DNA of 64,000 nucleotides from Pogostemon cablin. Lineage: Eukaryota; Streptophyta; Magnoliopsida; Lamiales; Lamiaceae. Under the pieces are notes generated by a model. The model was not told the DNA's origin and searched no databases. It saw only the letters and a program-made list of their open reading frames with translations. The stretch is from the NCBI GenBank assembly GCA_023678885.1, contig CM042982.1, forward strand, positions 6,758,001 through 6,822,000, given 5' to 3'. This document shows positions 44,690 through 59,589 of the stretch, in pieces (within the stretch, counting starts at the first letter, position 1; each line of letters begins with the position of its first letter). The translations under genes were made by a program, and so were the position numbers.

Positions 44690-47600
44690 TCAAGGATCTT
44701 GGCCATCGGATTGAATGTTCAAAATTTGTGATACAACAAGCTTGGATAGCTCACTGATTGCAGCCTGAACCTGATAGTCATCCGTTTCTATTTGCCTTGG
44801 CCATCTTGATGATTGTGAGCTCAGCCGGCTGTATTCAGTTGCAGCAACGTTAGTTTTGGTAGTTGTACCAATAGCTTTCTCCAAATCAACCTGTGATAAT
44901 GGCCTGGGTTCCTGAAATGTAAAGATAACAAATATATTATTAGAAGTCAAACCAACTTAAACAGATACATTTGTACTTATCAGTTATCACCTAATAAATC
45001 TACAATATATGGTTCAATAATCGTGCAACATCCATGACTTATTCAACCATGGACAATCAGACATATATATAACAAGATAATCGAATTCTTTCAAAGAGAA
45101 GACCAAGAGAGAAGAGATGGGCCAAAAAGGAAACTGGGATCTACTCGCAGTATAACAGTGTTCCATCATGTAGTAGAAGATATAACTGGAAAATGAGTTA
45201 GCATTGTATAAAATGGGTGCACGCATACACCCGAATAAATTTGAAGCTATTAACGTGAAAAGAAAATAAAACCCTTGAGACTAATATTAAACCCTAAAGG
45301 CAAAGAAATAAAGCCTAAAGACTAATATCGAACCATAGGGGAAAATATTAAACCGTAAGGACATAAGAGCAAAAAAGAACTAGGGAGTCGGGGAATAGAA
45401 AACTTTGCCCTGGAAAATTTCTAGGACTGAGGAGAAGAAATAGAAAACAGAATACCTATAAAACACATTCATATAAGTTTTATCATCCTCAAAAAGTTGC
45501 AAAGTTAAAAAAGTCAACTGTGAGATCTTTATTCATCAAACAAGATATTTTAAAATTCTGTTTTCCTGCATATATCATCTGGTTCAAACAGTAGACAAGG
45601 CAATATTCACATACAGCATAGGTGAAACACTTATGTTTAAAAAATGATGAACAAACAAGACCACAGCAAAATGATTACCTTAGATGGTTTTCCGGTCCTC
45701 TCATCATTAAGCAAGTCACGGATTGAATAATATGCAGCTTTTTTACAGACCTCAATTAGATCTGAACCAGTATAACCATTACATAGAGCAGCTATTCTGT
45801 CATAATCAATGCCGTCTTCGACATTCTCATCCTTTAATATCACCTTCAATATAGCAACTCTATCTTTATGGTCGGGCATGCCAATTTCAAATGCCTGGGG
45901 AAGACGTCTGAGTATTGCTTCATCAAGTTCTGATGGTCGATTAGTTGCAGCAAGTACCATGACCCGAGCATGTTCTGCATGAACAGAATCAAAACATGGC
46001 ATAAGGCCATTTTATTAGTGATTCACTAGACAAAATTTATAAAACATAGGAACCACCAAAATTAAAGGCTACGTTTAATATTTAAACTGAAAACTTTGTG
46101 AGAGAGCATAATAAATTGAAAATAAATGGAATGACCAATAGATACTTACGATCTGTCGTGAAACCATCCCACAAAGCCATAAATTCAGTTTTCATGTTAG
46201 TGAGAGCTTCATGGTCTGAGGATTTGCGTTGACCCAAGAAACTGTCCACCTCATCAATGAAAATAATAGCAGGCTGGAGTTTGTAGGCCAAACTGAACAC
46301 AGCAGCCACTGGAGTTCAATAAGAAGCAAAATATACAAGAAATTCCATTAGAAAATAGTAAAATCTCCATTTTCAGATTCTATTGGCACAAAGTATCAAC
46401 TTGAGCTTCAAGTGAAGTGCATGCTGTAATATGATGATAAGGTAAGATAAGCATTTAAAAATAATATAAAAGGAAGCAAGGATCAGGGCATATAAAAATC
46501 ACCTTTCCTTTCAGACAGTTCAGAGTCGGCTTCAGTAGAAGTACTACTCAATGCAATTAACATCATAAATCACAGGAAAAGACATCTTAAAGACAAAAAA
46601 ACTCACCTAGCTTCTGTGCATCGCCAAACCACTTGCTCATTAGATTGGATATTCTAACATTAATGAAAACAGCTCCAGACTCCTTTGCAATTGCTTTGGC
46701 AAGCATGGTTTTCCCAGTGCCAGGTGGTCCGTACAATAAAACACCTTTTTGTGGACCCAGAAGCTTCCCATGAGAAAAGAGCTCAGGTCTTTTCAGCGGA
46801 AGAATGACTAATTCATATAGTGCTTGTTTAATAGAATCCAGTCCTCCAATTGAGTCAAATTTCACATCAATATGATCTGGATTGACCACATCGCAAGCTA
46901 CAACATCCTACAAAGATTTGGATAAGAGGACAATGAGCATCATTTATATATCTAAAAAGATACCCAACATTAAGAACAAAACACAAACTTGCACATTGGT
47001 TAAACGTGTATGTTAACAGTGAAAAATAATAAATTCAAAATTACTTTCTTTACAACTTACTAGATAAGCTCTAAAATTCAAGTATATGGTATAATTTAGT
47101 TCTGACGCAGAAGAAATGACAAGCTTTGATGTCAGTTCCACATGTACAAGCTAGCAATTAAATGAGATTATTATGGTAAATAATGCAACATATAAAGTGT
47201 GACTTCCACTGCTTCATCTCCTATAATGTTGGCAGCATGAAGTGATAACCTTCACAAAACTCCACCCATTATTCCTCACCTTAAAGAGAGTGCTCTTGAA
47301 AATAACATTTCATTTCAGAATAATTTATAATGATAATCCCCGTAGTTGTCAAACTCTACACCTTAATTATAGATTCACCACTTCCACAACCAGTGACAAT
47401 GTTCAACTTGACTGAATCAAGTAAAACAGAAGGATACATCAGACAATCACCGTCAAATTCGTCAAATTCATCAATAAGCGCATAATACCCTAGATAAAAG
47501 TTCAAACTTCACTTCTTCATTCAAAAAGTATTTTTGAATTCCAATACGCTTCAATAAAAAAATAAAAATTAAATTAAGACCTAAAGATACATCAATAGAT

Positions 47601-47816
47601 AAGAAAAAGTAAATTAGAAACCTCATACGAACTGGTTTGAATAAGAGGTCGCCCCAAACGCTTGGCAATTTCCTTTTTGTGTTCTAGGGCTCTTTTAGTG
47701 GCTTCGCGGTTGGGGTCGAGTTGCTTGAGTCCGACGAACAGTACTAAACAGCTCAGGGCGGCGCTCGCCGCGTACAGAATCAATTCCTGCACGATCTTCG
47801 TCTCACCGGTTCTCAT
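44690..47816 (-). CDS. MSP1: Msp1/ATAD1-type AAA-ATPase (390 aa, five exons)
   Basis: Exons 47622-47816, 46607-46907, 46150-46308, 45679-45974 and 44690-44911 (complement; 195, 301, 159, 296, 222 nt) join in phase with GT/AG borders and encode 390 aa. A membrane anchor spans residues 11-33 (ELILYAASAALSCLVLFVGL), a linker follows, then the AAA domain with FDSIGGLDSIKQALYELVIL, Walker A GPPGTGKT at 125-132, Walker B IIFIDEVD at about 180-187, sensor AATNRPSELDEAILRR and YTGSDLIEVCKKAA. This is the Msp1/ATAD1 (meiotic-clade) family, which extracts mislocalised tail-anchored proteins from the mitochondrial outer membrane and peroxisomes. Length and motifs are those of a complete protein; the Gln/Ser-rich tail is variable in plants. 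Function in this species is inferred. Confidence 0.95.
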
Positions 47817-49493
47817 TTTCTGATCAAGTTCTTCTTTATGGAAGATTCCGTTTATGAGGTTTGGGGTTGAAGTTGAGCTGGTATTCTAAACTAGATCGAA
47901 TGGGCTTATAAATGGGCGACTTTGAATAGAGTATTTGGGCTGACGTAAGAATTTCTAAGCAGTAGATAAATCTTCTGGCCCAGTTAAACATAAAAGAGCC
48001 CCCAATAATGTCCTGTAATAATTTGGGGACACATTAACTAACCCACTTACAATAAATATCGTCAAATTAGTTAGTTACGTTGGATTTCTACTATGTGTAT
48101 TCATTCCTTCTATATTACGTAGACAACAGGAAAATCTGATTTCTTAGGATATGTTCTTTCTTTGGTTTTAAAATCTGATTGGGATCTTAACTAATATTAT
48201 TATTTTTTACAAGAAAATAAAAGAACCTAGAAACAGCTAATAAAATTAGGGGAGCTTCGAAGAATTTTTATTTATTTTTTTCAAATAAAGCAAACATGTG
48301 GACAATTACACTAACAGCTAATATCATTCTAATTTGGGATCTTGAAGTTCAATTTTCAAAAATCATATATACAAAATTTAATCCCTATCTAAAATTTTTA
48401 TTATAATTTTTTAATATTGTCTCCAACTCTCACCTTTTAAAAATAACTAAGTCAAAATAACCGCTCCCAAATTACTTACCAAAGTTTTGGATCCTCATAC
48501 ACTTACTTACAAAAATATCACGACTTAGTACTTTATTATTCTCAAATATCATTGCCAAATTATCATTTTTATCACTTTTTTTTTTTTGAGAAATTTTTTT
48601 GTGAGCGAGCATAATTATTAATTCTTGACGGAAAAAAAAAATCTGATTGGAGAGCTGTCATAAACTTACATAACATGGATGTGAAAAGTATAAAAAAGGG
48701 AAACATGAATACGCAAGACCCAAAACTGGAAGAGAAAGCAACCACACAATCCCATGGATTTGTCCACAAGGAATAATTCTACTATGCTTTTCAACTCTAA
48801 TCTTTGTCCCATTCCAACCCAATCCCTATTATGAATGCTGGATTTCATCATTAATCTCTAACTTCACTCCTTCACGACACATTCTTCATCTCCCATATCA
48901 GCAACACTCATTTCCACTCTTATAACCATCACTGCATTCATTTTAACACGCCAAAGAACTCATGAATTCTTATTATAGTAGTTATTTCAATTCAAGAGAA
49001 GACTGTGATTAAATTATTTGAACTTGAAACTTAAAGATAAACAAACAAACAAACAAAAAATTAGTGGTGATTTCAGAAGTGGGTCAACTCAAGGGGAAGA
49101 ATTGGACGAGCATTTCCACTGCCTCCCACCATCTGTAGACGAATCAACCAAAAGTGGATATGGGTTTTTCTTGATTTCTTTTTCAATGTGGATTTTTCTT
49201 GGTGTCTTTTTGCAGTACAGAATAGTTTATCATTTTTGTACTACTGAGTGAATGAGTAGTACATTTAATTTAACAGTCGGGCCTAGATTGTCAAACTTGG
49301 TTGGTCACCATTTCTTAATCCTCAGCTTTAAATTTGGAGCACCCATTAATCCAACCCTAGCTTGGTGTCAATCTTGTCCTGTGATTATGGAGAGAGAAGC
49401 AAGGGTAAACCTCTCTCAGACATAGCCTTTGAGAAAAGTGAAAAGATTCAGCTGGGAGATTCTTTCTTTTTTTGTTCCTTCACTTTCCTTTTA
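47817..49493. other. Intergenic, no gene seen
   Basis: Promoter of the minus-strand Msp1-like gene on the left and of the plus-strand YSL gene on the right. Short open frames at 48572-48851 and 49018-49251 have no supporting features. Confidence 0.45.
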
Positions 49494-49554
49494 AAGGGCT
49501 GAGAGATTGGGTTCATTCCATTCAAGCGAAGGAAGAAATTCATATTCTGATCAG

Positions 49555-49672
49555 GTAAAAGTGCATGCTCTTTGATGAAATGATCATATTATATAACCAA
49601 AAAGTTGATGCCTTTCCTGTCCTCCCTTCTTATATATGGAGTAGTAAAATTGCTGATTTGGTTGTTGTGCAG
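49555..49672 (+). other. Probable 5'-UTR intron of the YSL gene
   Basis: Donor GATCAG/GTAAAAG at 49554/49555 and acceptor TTGTTGTGCAG ending at 49672 bracket 118 T-rich bases, 21 bp before the start codon. The split leader is inferred. Confidence 0.6.
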
Positions 49673-49693
49673 TGATAGTGAGTGGTTGCTTAA

Positions 49694-52442
49694 ATGGGCA
49701 GTGATGAGAAGGAAGATACAATGGAGATAGAGAAGGTGGATTTGGAGGAAAGTGGAGACCATGTGGAGGACTTAAAGAGCATTCCTCCATGGAAGGAGCA
49801 GATTACAATCCGTGGAATCATTGCTAGTGTGTTGATTGGAATCATATACAGTATCATAGTAATGAAGCTCAATCTGACAACAGGGCTTGTTCCAAATTTA
49901 AATGTATCAGCTGCTCTTCTTGCCTTTGTGTTCATTAGAACATGGACTAAACTTCTTCAGAAGGCCAACTTTGTGTATGCTCCTTTTACCAGACAAGAGA
50001 ACACTATCATTCAGACTTGTGCTGTTGCTTGCTATAGCATATCTGTGGGAGGTGTTTTTTTTTTTTTTTTAATTCTTGAAATATGCTTCTATTTTGGATT
50101 CTTCTGTTTAGTTTTAAGATGATTAGAACTGCTGATGATGAACAGGTGGATTTGGGTCTTATCTTCTGGGGTTGAATAAGAGGACATATGAGCAAGCAGG
50201 GGTTGATACAGAGGGGAATTCACCTGGGAGTTACAAAGAACCAGGGCTTGATTGGATGATTGGATTTCTATTTGTTGTTAGCTTTGTTGGATTGTTAGCT
50301 TTGGTACCTCTCAGAAAGGTACACATATGTTGTAGAATGAGTTTAATTGCAACAATTGGCACTTTAATCTGTTTCTTGATTATGATTCATTCATGTGTTG
50401 TTCCATTTGGCAGATTATGGTTATAGATTACAAATTACCTTATCCAAGTGGAACTGCCACAGCTGTTCTTATCAATGGATTTCACACACCCAAAGGAGAC
50501 AAGATGGCAAAGTAAACATCTCATTGAATCATTCAATGTATTGTCTGGAAACAATCAACTTAGCCACTGTCTTTATATTATTTCAGGAAACAGGTCCAAG
50601 GGTTCATGAAATTCTTCTCACTGAGTTTCTTGTGGAGTTTGTTCCAGTGGTTCTACTCTGGTGGAGAACAGTGTGGATTTATAAATTTCCCCACATTAGG
50701 GTTGAAAGCTTGGAAACAAACGTTGGTTCATTGAACTTAAGCTAATTTGTCCGATTCGACGATTATCTGATCACAGCTAACACGAAGAACATTTAATCCT
50801 GCAGATTTTACTTTGATTTCAGCATGACTTATGTGGGAGCAGGAATGATCTGCTCCCACCTCGTGAACTTGTCTTTGCTCGTCGGGGCCGTGCTCTCTTG
50901 GGGCGTTATGTGGCCATTAATTAGTGAAAAGAAGGGAGATTGGTTCCCCCAGAACATCAAGGAAAGCAGTATGAAGAGTCTAAATGGTTACAAGGTGTGG
51001 ATGAGGCATATGATCATAATGCTATGGTTTATTGGTTTATCATTCAATTTAATGATCTCAATATGATGTAATGTGTTCATTTTAATTTGCAGGTATTTAT
51101 TTCGATTTCTCTTATTCTTGGTGATGGTCTTTACAATTTTCTAAAGACCTTGTTTTTCACCATTAGAAGCATGCATGATGCATTCAACAAGAAGAATCTC
51201 AAAACAGGTACTGCTCAACTTTGTTCTGTGATTCTATAGGCTCTTTTCCTTGCTTATTTCCATCCACATGTAAATCATAATGCTTAAAAGATAATATGGT
51301 CAAATCATGAAAGGAGAAATATGCCCACTTCAAGGATTTTTTGCTTTCACTAAATGTGTAACTGTGGGTCAAAATATGCACATTCTATGTAATTAGACTC
51401 ATTAGCATGATGAGGGATGATTCTCAAATGTGCCATTCTGTAATATATGCTGTAAGAAAAGATTGTCTCTTCAAGTAGTGTGGTATATTCTGGTGACATT
51501 GGAAAATATACTGTGGTTTCAGATGACAAGAAACAAACCCTAGATGATATCCAACGGAACGAATTGTTCGTAAGAGAGAGTATTCCCATTTGGGTAGCAT
51601 GTGTGGGCTACATGTTTTTCTCCATTGTTTCCATAATTGTCATTCCAATCATGTTTCCTCAGCTGAAATGGTACTATGTTGTGGTTGCTTACATACTCGC
51701 ACCGTCTCTAAGCTTCTGCAACGCTTATGGTGCCGGTCTAACAGACATGAACATGGCATACAATTATGGGAAAGTGGCTCTCTTTGTTTTATCTGCATTG
51801 GCTGGGAAAGATAATGGGGTAGTAGCTGGACTAATAGGTTGTGGTCTCATAAAGTCCATAGTCTCCATATCTTCTGACTTGATGCACGATTTCAAGACGG
51901 GCCATCTCACCCTAACTTCACCTAGATCAATGCTCATCAGCCAGGGAATCGGGACAGCAATTGGCTGCATAGTGGCGCCCCTCTCGTTCTTCCTGTTTTA
52001 CAAAGCCTTTGACGTTGGAAACCCGGATGGGGACTACAAAGCCCCTTACGCCATCATATACAGAAACATGGCGATCCTTGGAGTCGAGGGGTTCTCAGCT
52101 CTGCCTCACCACTGTTTGCAGCTCTGTTATGTGTTTTTTGCATTTGCTGTAGTGGCCAACTTGTTGAGAGACGCATTGCCGGAGAAGTTGGGGAAATGGA
52201 TCCCTCTTCCAATGGCGATGGCAGTGCCGTTTCTGGTGGGAGCTTACTTTGCAATCGACATGTGTGTGGGGAGTCTTGTGGTTTACCTGTGGCATAAAAT
52301 GGACAGACGAAAGGCGAGCCTGATGATACCAGCGGTTGCATCGGGTTTGATCTGTGGCGACGGTCTTTGGATCCTTCCATCGTCCATTCTTGCTTTAGCC
52401 AAGGTTAATCCCCCCATCTGCATGAGCTTTATGCACTCCTAG
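49694..52442 (+). CDS. YSL3: Yellow Stripe-Like metal-nicotianamine transporter (YSL1/2/3 clade), seven exons, 662 aa
   Basis: Exons 49694-50051, 50146-50318, 50414-50511, 50587-50721, 50805-50994, 51093-51207 and 51523-52442 join in phase to 663 codons. All borders are GT/AG. The product is an oligopeptide-transporter-superfamily protein with about 14 membrane helices. Diagnostic blocks are IPPWKEQITIRG, MKLNLTTGLVPNLNVSAALL, PFTRQENTIIQTCAVACYS, YPSGTATAVLINGFHTPKGD, GLTDMNMAYNYGKVALF, SDLMHDFKTGHLTLTSPRSM and ICGDGLWILPSSILALA. The acidic N-terminus and KSIPPWKEQ place it with YSL1/YSL2/YSL3 rather than YSL5/7/8; YSL3 is the best guess among them. Such proteins move Fe(II)- and other metal-nicotianamine complexes across the plasma membrane for phloem and seed loading. 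A 5'-UTR intron is likely. It appears intact. Confidence 0.95.
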
Positions 52443-53104
52443 AAATGAACTGTGTATGTATGTGGTAATCCTAGTTTTAGCAGGTATAAAGATATAGAGT
52501 AGGAGATAGTATAATTTTGAAAAATAAAAAAAGATGCAGGTATGAATTACACCAGAGTAAATAGCATTAGGGAATGGTGATATTTAATCAAATGCCAAAT
52601 AAGTTTGATCAACTCTCGTGTAAGACCGTCTCACGGTGACGCTATTCATTTTTTATTGATTAATTATCACTTTCCATTTATACAATAATATTCATGAAAT
52701 AGTTCAACTTGACATCTATCACTTTTCATGGATTAATAGTTAGATTCCAGTGCTTCTTAAAAGAGTTGGTTTAATTAATACAACTGCAGTGAGTCCTTTA
52801 TATGTCTCATAATGGAATAAAAGATCATCTAAAATGATGTAATGGAATAAAGAATTTGCAGGTGAAGAGTGGAAAGGGATAAGAACATGAACATGTGATG
52901 CAGATGCTAATTAAAGATTGTTGGACTAATAGTTTGTTATGTGTTGGTAATGGATGACAATGAGTGAAAGTGAAAAAGTAGTCCAAATTAGAAGATTAGA
53001 TACCCCAATGACATTGATCCATCATCACTCATCACTTGTAGTAGTGATTGCCCACTTTCACTATTATGCTCTGTTTTCAACACTTGATTTAATGTGGAAT
53101 CAAC
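52443..53104. other. 3' flank of the YSL gene, with a GTGAGACG-family fragment
   Basis: CTCTCGTGTAAGACCGTCTCACG near 52614 resembles the termini of the GTGAGACG repeats. A long open frame from 52954 runs into the SINE and has no domain. Confidence 0.4.
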
Positions 53105-53372
53105 CAACATGTCATGTATTGCCATGCATTCCTAAATGGTGTACCCCACCATTAGGGGCCCCCACCGCCCCTGCCCTGGGGATTGGTGGAGGAGGTAAAT
53201 CGCAGGATGTGCCTCAAGTGGCTTATAGAGAGGGCTCACTGTTAAACTTGTGCTTGCAAGAGGCCAAATCCATGCCAAAGGCAGGATTCGAACCCCCACC
53301 CTGCAGCAACCAAGCTCAGCTGGAAGGCCTTTCCACCCTCCCCTCTACCACTTGAGCTATGCCCTGGGGGAT
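53105..53372 (-). mobile_element. tRNA-derived SINE
   Basis: Read on the minus strand it starts at about 53372 (CCCCCAGGGCATAGCTCAAG). It carries a pol III A box TAGCTCAAGTGGTAG (53346-53360) and, about 60 bp on, a B box GGTTCGAATCC (53284-53294), then a GC-rich body. These are SINE hallmarks; a real tRNA is excluded because no cloverleaf forms and the box spacing is too long. The 3' end and target duplication are unresolved. Confidence 0.8.
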
Positions 53373-54241
53373 CAAAACAAGTATGTAGTTGATGGTTTAT
53401 TCTCTTCTTTTAACTCGTATATATTAATTAATAATAGCAAGTAGCTCTCACAAAAGAAATTCAGATAGTAAAGGTAGTGGTGAATAAATTAATGTGAGCC
53501 AAAAATAAAGCAGCAAGAATTAAATCCACTATTGGATGTTGTGATAATGAATGGTTTGATTGGGAATGAGATCTATAGTGCACACCACCTATTTTGAGGA
53601 GAGGCAATCCCACTTTCCATGGATCTCCTCACTTCCCAAATAAAAATAAAAAATACTAACACAATAAATAAATTAGCAATTGTATTTTGATTCTCATACA
53701 AGAATTCTAGAGTGATCTCATCTCACACACAATAAAATTAAAAATATAGTAGCATACATATATTATTATTTTTTTCATTCCATTCTTCATCCAATACCAA
53801 ACATATTAATTCAATTATATATCCATCAATGTTCCTAATACATACTCCCTCCATTTAGTGGGAATTTTTATCATTTGTTGTTACAAAATTTTGTTACTAT
53901 TAAATTTTATTTATTAATCTGATTGACTTTGCGGGAAGGAATATAATCTTTTTACGTAACATATTTTTGATAAATAAAATAGTACAAAGTAAGTTTGGTA
54001 AATTATATGAATTAAAATAAAGTATTATAAGAGTTTTTTTTTAAACTAAGTATTATAAGAGATTATTATGTTGGTACTTTAATGATTTTTGAGATGTGAG
54101 AGCCCATGACAAGAAAATGTGAAATTGTGTTATTTAATTATAAAATTGAAGATTTTAATAGTTGGTCAAAAAAGAGTAGGAAGAAATGGAGATAGAGATG
54201 ATGGATTCAGAGGGAATATGAGAGCATGAAGAGTATTTAAC
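53373..54241. other. Intergenic, one degenerate Stowaway end
   Basis: ACTCCCTCCATTTAGTGGGA near 53843 looks like a Stowaway terminus, but no matching right end was found. Otherwise AT-rich without features. Confidence 0.4.
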
Positions 54242-54460
54242 AAAGAGTGAGGCTCCTGTGCATCCGGGCATACGGAGCACATTTTGTGCGCCTTTGCAAT
54301 TTCCGTGCCCCTTTGCAATTTAAACCTCTAGCAATACATAAGTTTAAATAGAATAAAGAGGGGGAGGATTGTGTTCACATGAGGACACGGAGTATCCCTC
54401 CGTGCCCCTGGGGGCGGGCACATGGAGCACATTCCGTGCCCCTAGCAATTTAAACACTAA
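54242..54460. repeat. GTGCCCC-type repeat, copy 1
   Basis: Contains GTGCCCCTTTGCAATTTAAA, GATTGTGTTCACATGAGGAC and CGGAGCACATT blocks that recur in order at 63138-63285. Several partly palindromic GTGC/GCAC ends. Non-coding. Confidence 0.6.
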
Positions 54461-54691
54461 TTTCACTTTTTAACCTGTCATAAGAATCCATATCTTTCAT
54501 AAAATATTCAATCCAAAAAAGTAAAAATAGGGTTTGAAATTGGACGATACATGTTTCATATCAATCTAAGTAATCCACACCAGTGTAAACGACAGATTGA
54601 TGCAAAATAAACACGCATCTTATTTAAGGCTCAGATATAGTCAAAATGTCTCAAATAACTACATAGGAATATAGGATCCTTACACATGAAC

Positions 54692-57336
54692 CTACAGTTT
54701 TGAAGCTGCTGCTTTGTCCAAAAACCATGTCAGCTCACCTTCCGGCTCAACGAGTTGGACTGGGAGCACCTCGGAGTTTGAAACATCACTGAGTGCTAGA
54801 TGCACCGCACTTGCTTTACTGGCACCTGGTACAACAAGGGCAATGTTTGCTGAAGAATTGATAACTGGAAGAGTGAAGGAGATCCTTTCTGGAGGTGGTT
54901 TAGGTGAATCCTTGATATAAGTAATCCACTTCTCCTTCTCTTCAATAAGAGGATGTCCCGGAAATAGAGAGGCAATGTGGCCATCGGGGCCCATACCTAT
55001 AAGCATAAGATCGAACTTGGGGAACCCGGTGCTATGGGATTGATCTAGTGTTTTGGTTTTAACCAAATGCTTGAGACATGTCTGGTAATCATCTGCTGCA
55101 CCCTCTGCCGACAATGATTCATTCATGGCGTACACATTACCAGACGGAATCGGAACCTGTAGTAAAAAAGAGCTGCAGAAATGAATATTTACATACAGGA
55201 ACTGATACTCGCGCATACTCAATACATGTTCAAAATATGTCCTACATTCTCCAATATGTGTTGCCAAGTAACTAAGGGTCTCATTTACAACTATCATGTG
55301 ATCTACTATCTCTAAATTTCTCTCTCTGCCTCTCGCACACATGCACAAACATAAAATTAAATATGCATGCTACATAAACCTTCATGATCACCAGCCGTCT
55401 TGTAAACAAAAGATAATAGATATCTGATCCTATTATCTGTATTCCATCTTTAACTGCAGGTAATACCCTTAATAAGTAAAGTCTCAAGGTCTAAATTTCT
55501 TACCAGAATTTGAGATAAGCCAGAATTATATTGTCAAAATCTAAATATTTATCATTGAATGAAATACAGGTACAGTCGATCAGGACAGATAGATATAGAA
55601 TAATTTGAAATTACTTAAATCAATGTTGTCGTGCAATAATTAGATAAAAGTACTTTTCTTCCTCATCTATAAGTTGAAACAAAGGGAACACATCATCTGT
55701 TTGTCTTTCCATGCCATCAAGTTCAAAGCTCGACACCAAACAACATACATATAAATGAAGCGTTTTAGAAAAAATTAAAAGGCATTTAAAAGGCAAATTC
55801 TCAAATTAGTATGCTAAAAATATAGCAATCTTTGACAATGGCACGATGCTTAATTCATTGTGTACACATTACAATTTACAGCAGTAACTGGAACCTGCAG
55901 TTGGAAAGGGCAACATGTAGAGATTGTCACATACAGTACTTTTGTACTTTAAAAACATAAGCATGCCTGAAATTTACTTTCAAAGTATGGCTTAAATATG
56001 CATCTTTGATCCACTATACAACTACCAAATGTTCTGCACAGTATAACACCAAAAGAATTCATGTAATTTCACACAATCACCAGCCATTGTCACAGAAAAT
56101 TGCTGATAAAGACTACAATATCCGCCATCTACACTTATAGCTAGTCACTCACTTGAGCATCACTTAACTGAACGATTGATAGTACACAACTTAATGTCAT
56201 GATGCTATAATTAGATTATTTAACTTTTTTCCTCGATTTTCAGTACATATAGTATAACACAATGAGAGAAAAATTTTCTTTTCCAACCAATAAAGTTCAA
56301 AGCTAGATACCATATGATTATAAGTTCATATAATATAAGGAGAACAAATAAATTTCTCTTTCTATCCAATTAAGTTCAAAGCTTAGACACCAATGAAATA
56401 CATCAAAGCTAAAATCTTAATCAGTTTCAAAAATAATTCAATAAACACAATTGTTGAAAAAAAAATAAAGGAAAGAAAAAGAAAAATCAATAAAACTATT
56501 TAGGAGCCTAGTTCAATATCCAAGCGCATCAACACAAGATTTACCTTTGATAGAAACCCATTGTAAGCGAGGAGATAGTTGCTATCAGGATGATCCTTAG
56601 GCACAACCCTCTCATCAACCCAAAAGACATGCCATTTTGACCAATCCACTGAATCAATGTATGGCTGCTCCACTAACTTCCTGTGATTCCATCACCAAAT
56701 TGATAGCTTTTTAATCAACATCATATTTCGTCTCACTAATGCAAATGGTAGCAGCAAAATCAAGCTAATCTATGCGAAGAGCATTTAGATGAATTAGAGT
56801 TTCAGAAAACAATAATCAATCTAAAACATAGAAGCATAACAGCAATGTATACTATTAGAAACAGACAATGTCCTCCTAGACTTAATACTAACCCCCTTGA
56901 TTTCGGTTGACCAAACAAACAAATTGTGGGGAAGGACAACATAGTTGGAAAACAAAGGCAAGTATAAGTAAGTTTACCTGAGACAGTTAACTAAAGAGCC
57001 ACCGGATAAAACAACGGTGAAAGAGCCCCTCTCTTGAGAAATCTTATGGGCTAAATCGGCAGTATACTCGGCGATGGACACCGCGAGATCTTCCTCGGTG
57101 TCAAACACCTTGACTTTTCCTTTGCTCTTGGGAGTTATAATCTCAGCCATGGAGCAAGTAATTGTTTTGCAGCAGAACCTGGAGGAATTAGAATTAGAAT
57201 TCGATTTCAAGGCGAGAGATTTAAGGGTGGTTTTGAGGGCGAGGAAGGGCGAAGAGAACGGCGAGGATCGGGCGGAAGGGGAATCGGAGAAAGAGCGGAG
57301 AGTAGCAGAGAAGTCGAGGCGGCAGGTGGAGGCCAT
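54692..57336 (-). CDS. PGL3: 6-Phosphogluconolactonase, plastid/peroxisome type (PGL3), three exons, 319 aa
   Basis: Exons 56978-57336, 56545-56680 and 54692-55156 (complement; 359, 136, 465 nt) join in phase. The enzyme hydrolyses 6-phosphogluconolactone to 6-phosphogluconate in the oxidative pentose phosphate pathway. Seen: a Ser-rich, acid-poor N-terminal extension of about 62 residues (transit-peptide-like), VVLSGGSLVNCLR at about 108-120, VDERVVPKDHPDSN at 141-154, the signature LIGMGPDGHIASLFPGH at about 217-233, and a C-terminal SKL, a type 1 peroxisomal signal. Transit peptide plus SKL is the arrangement of Arabidopsis PGL3, dual-targeted to plastids and peroxisomes. An in-frame Met at residue 63 could give a form without the transit peptide. 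Intron 2 (1388 bp) contains a decayed copy of the start of exon 3. Confidence 0.95.
55840..55894 (-). pseudogene. Decayed duplicate of the start of PGL3 exon 3, inside intron 2
   Basis: After CCAACTGCAG, the minus strand reads GTTCCAGTTACTGCTGTAAA then TTGTAATGTGTACACAATGA. Functional exon 3 begins GTTCCGATTCCGTCTGGTAA then TGTGTACGCCATGAATG. Flanking intron matches continue (CTGTATGTxxxAAT, ATCACCAGCC, AAGTTCAAAGCT), so the copy is part of a larger tandem duplication. It carries an in-frame stop (TAA) and lacks most of the exon. Confidence 0.65.

Positions 57337-59589
<2,253 letters not shown>

Noticed and set aside
52954..53355. 133-codon plus-strand frame downstream of YSL
   Set aside because: Runs antisense through the SINE; no domain and no conserved start.
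53284..53360. tRNA gene suggested by the GGTTCGAATCC and TAGCTCAAGTGG boxes
   Set aside because: Box spacing is too large and no cloverleaf forms; the sequence fits a SINE head instead.
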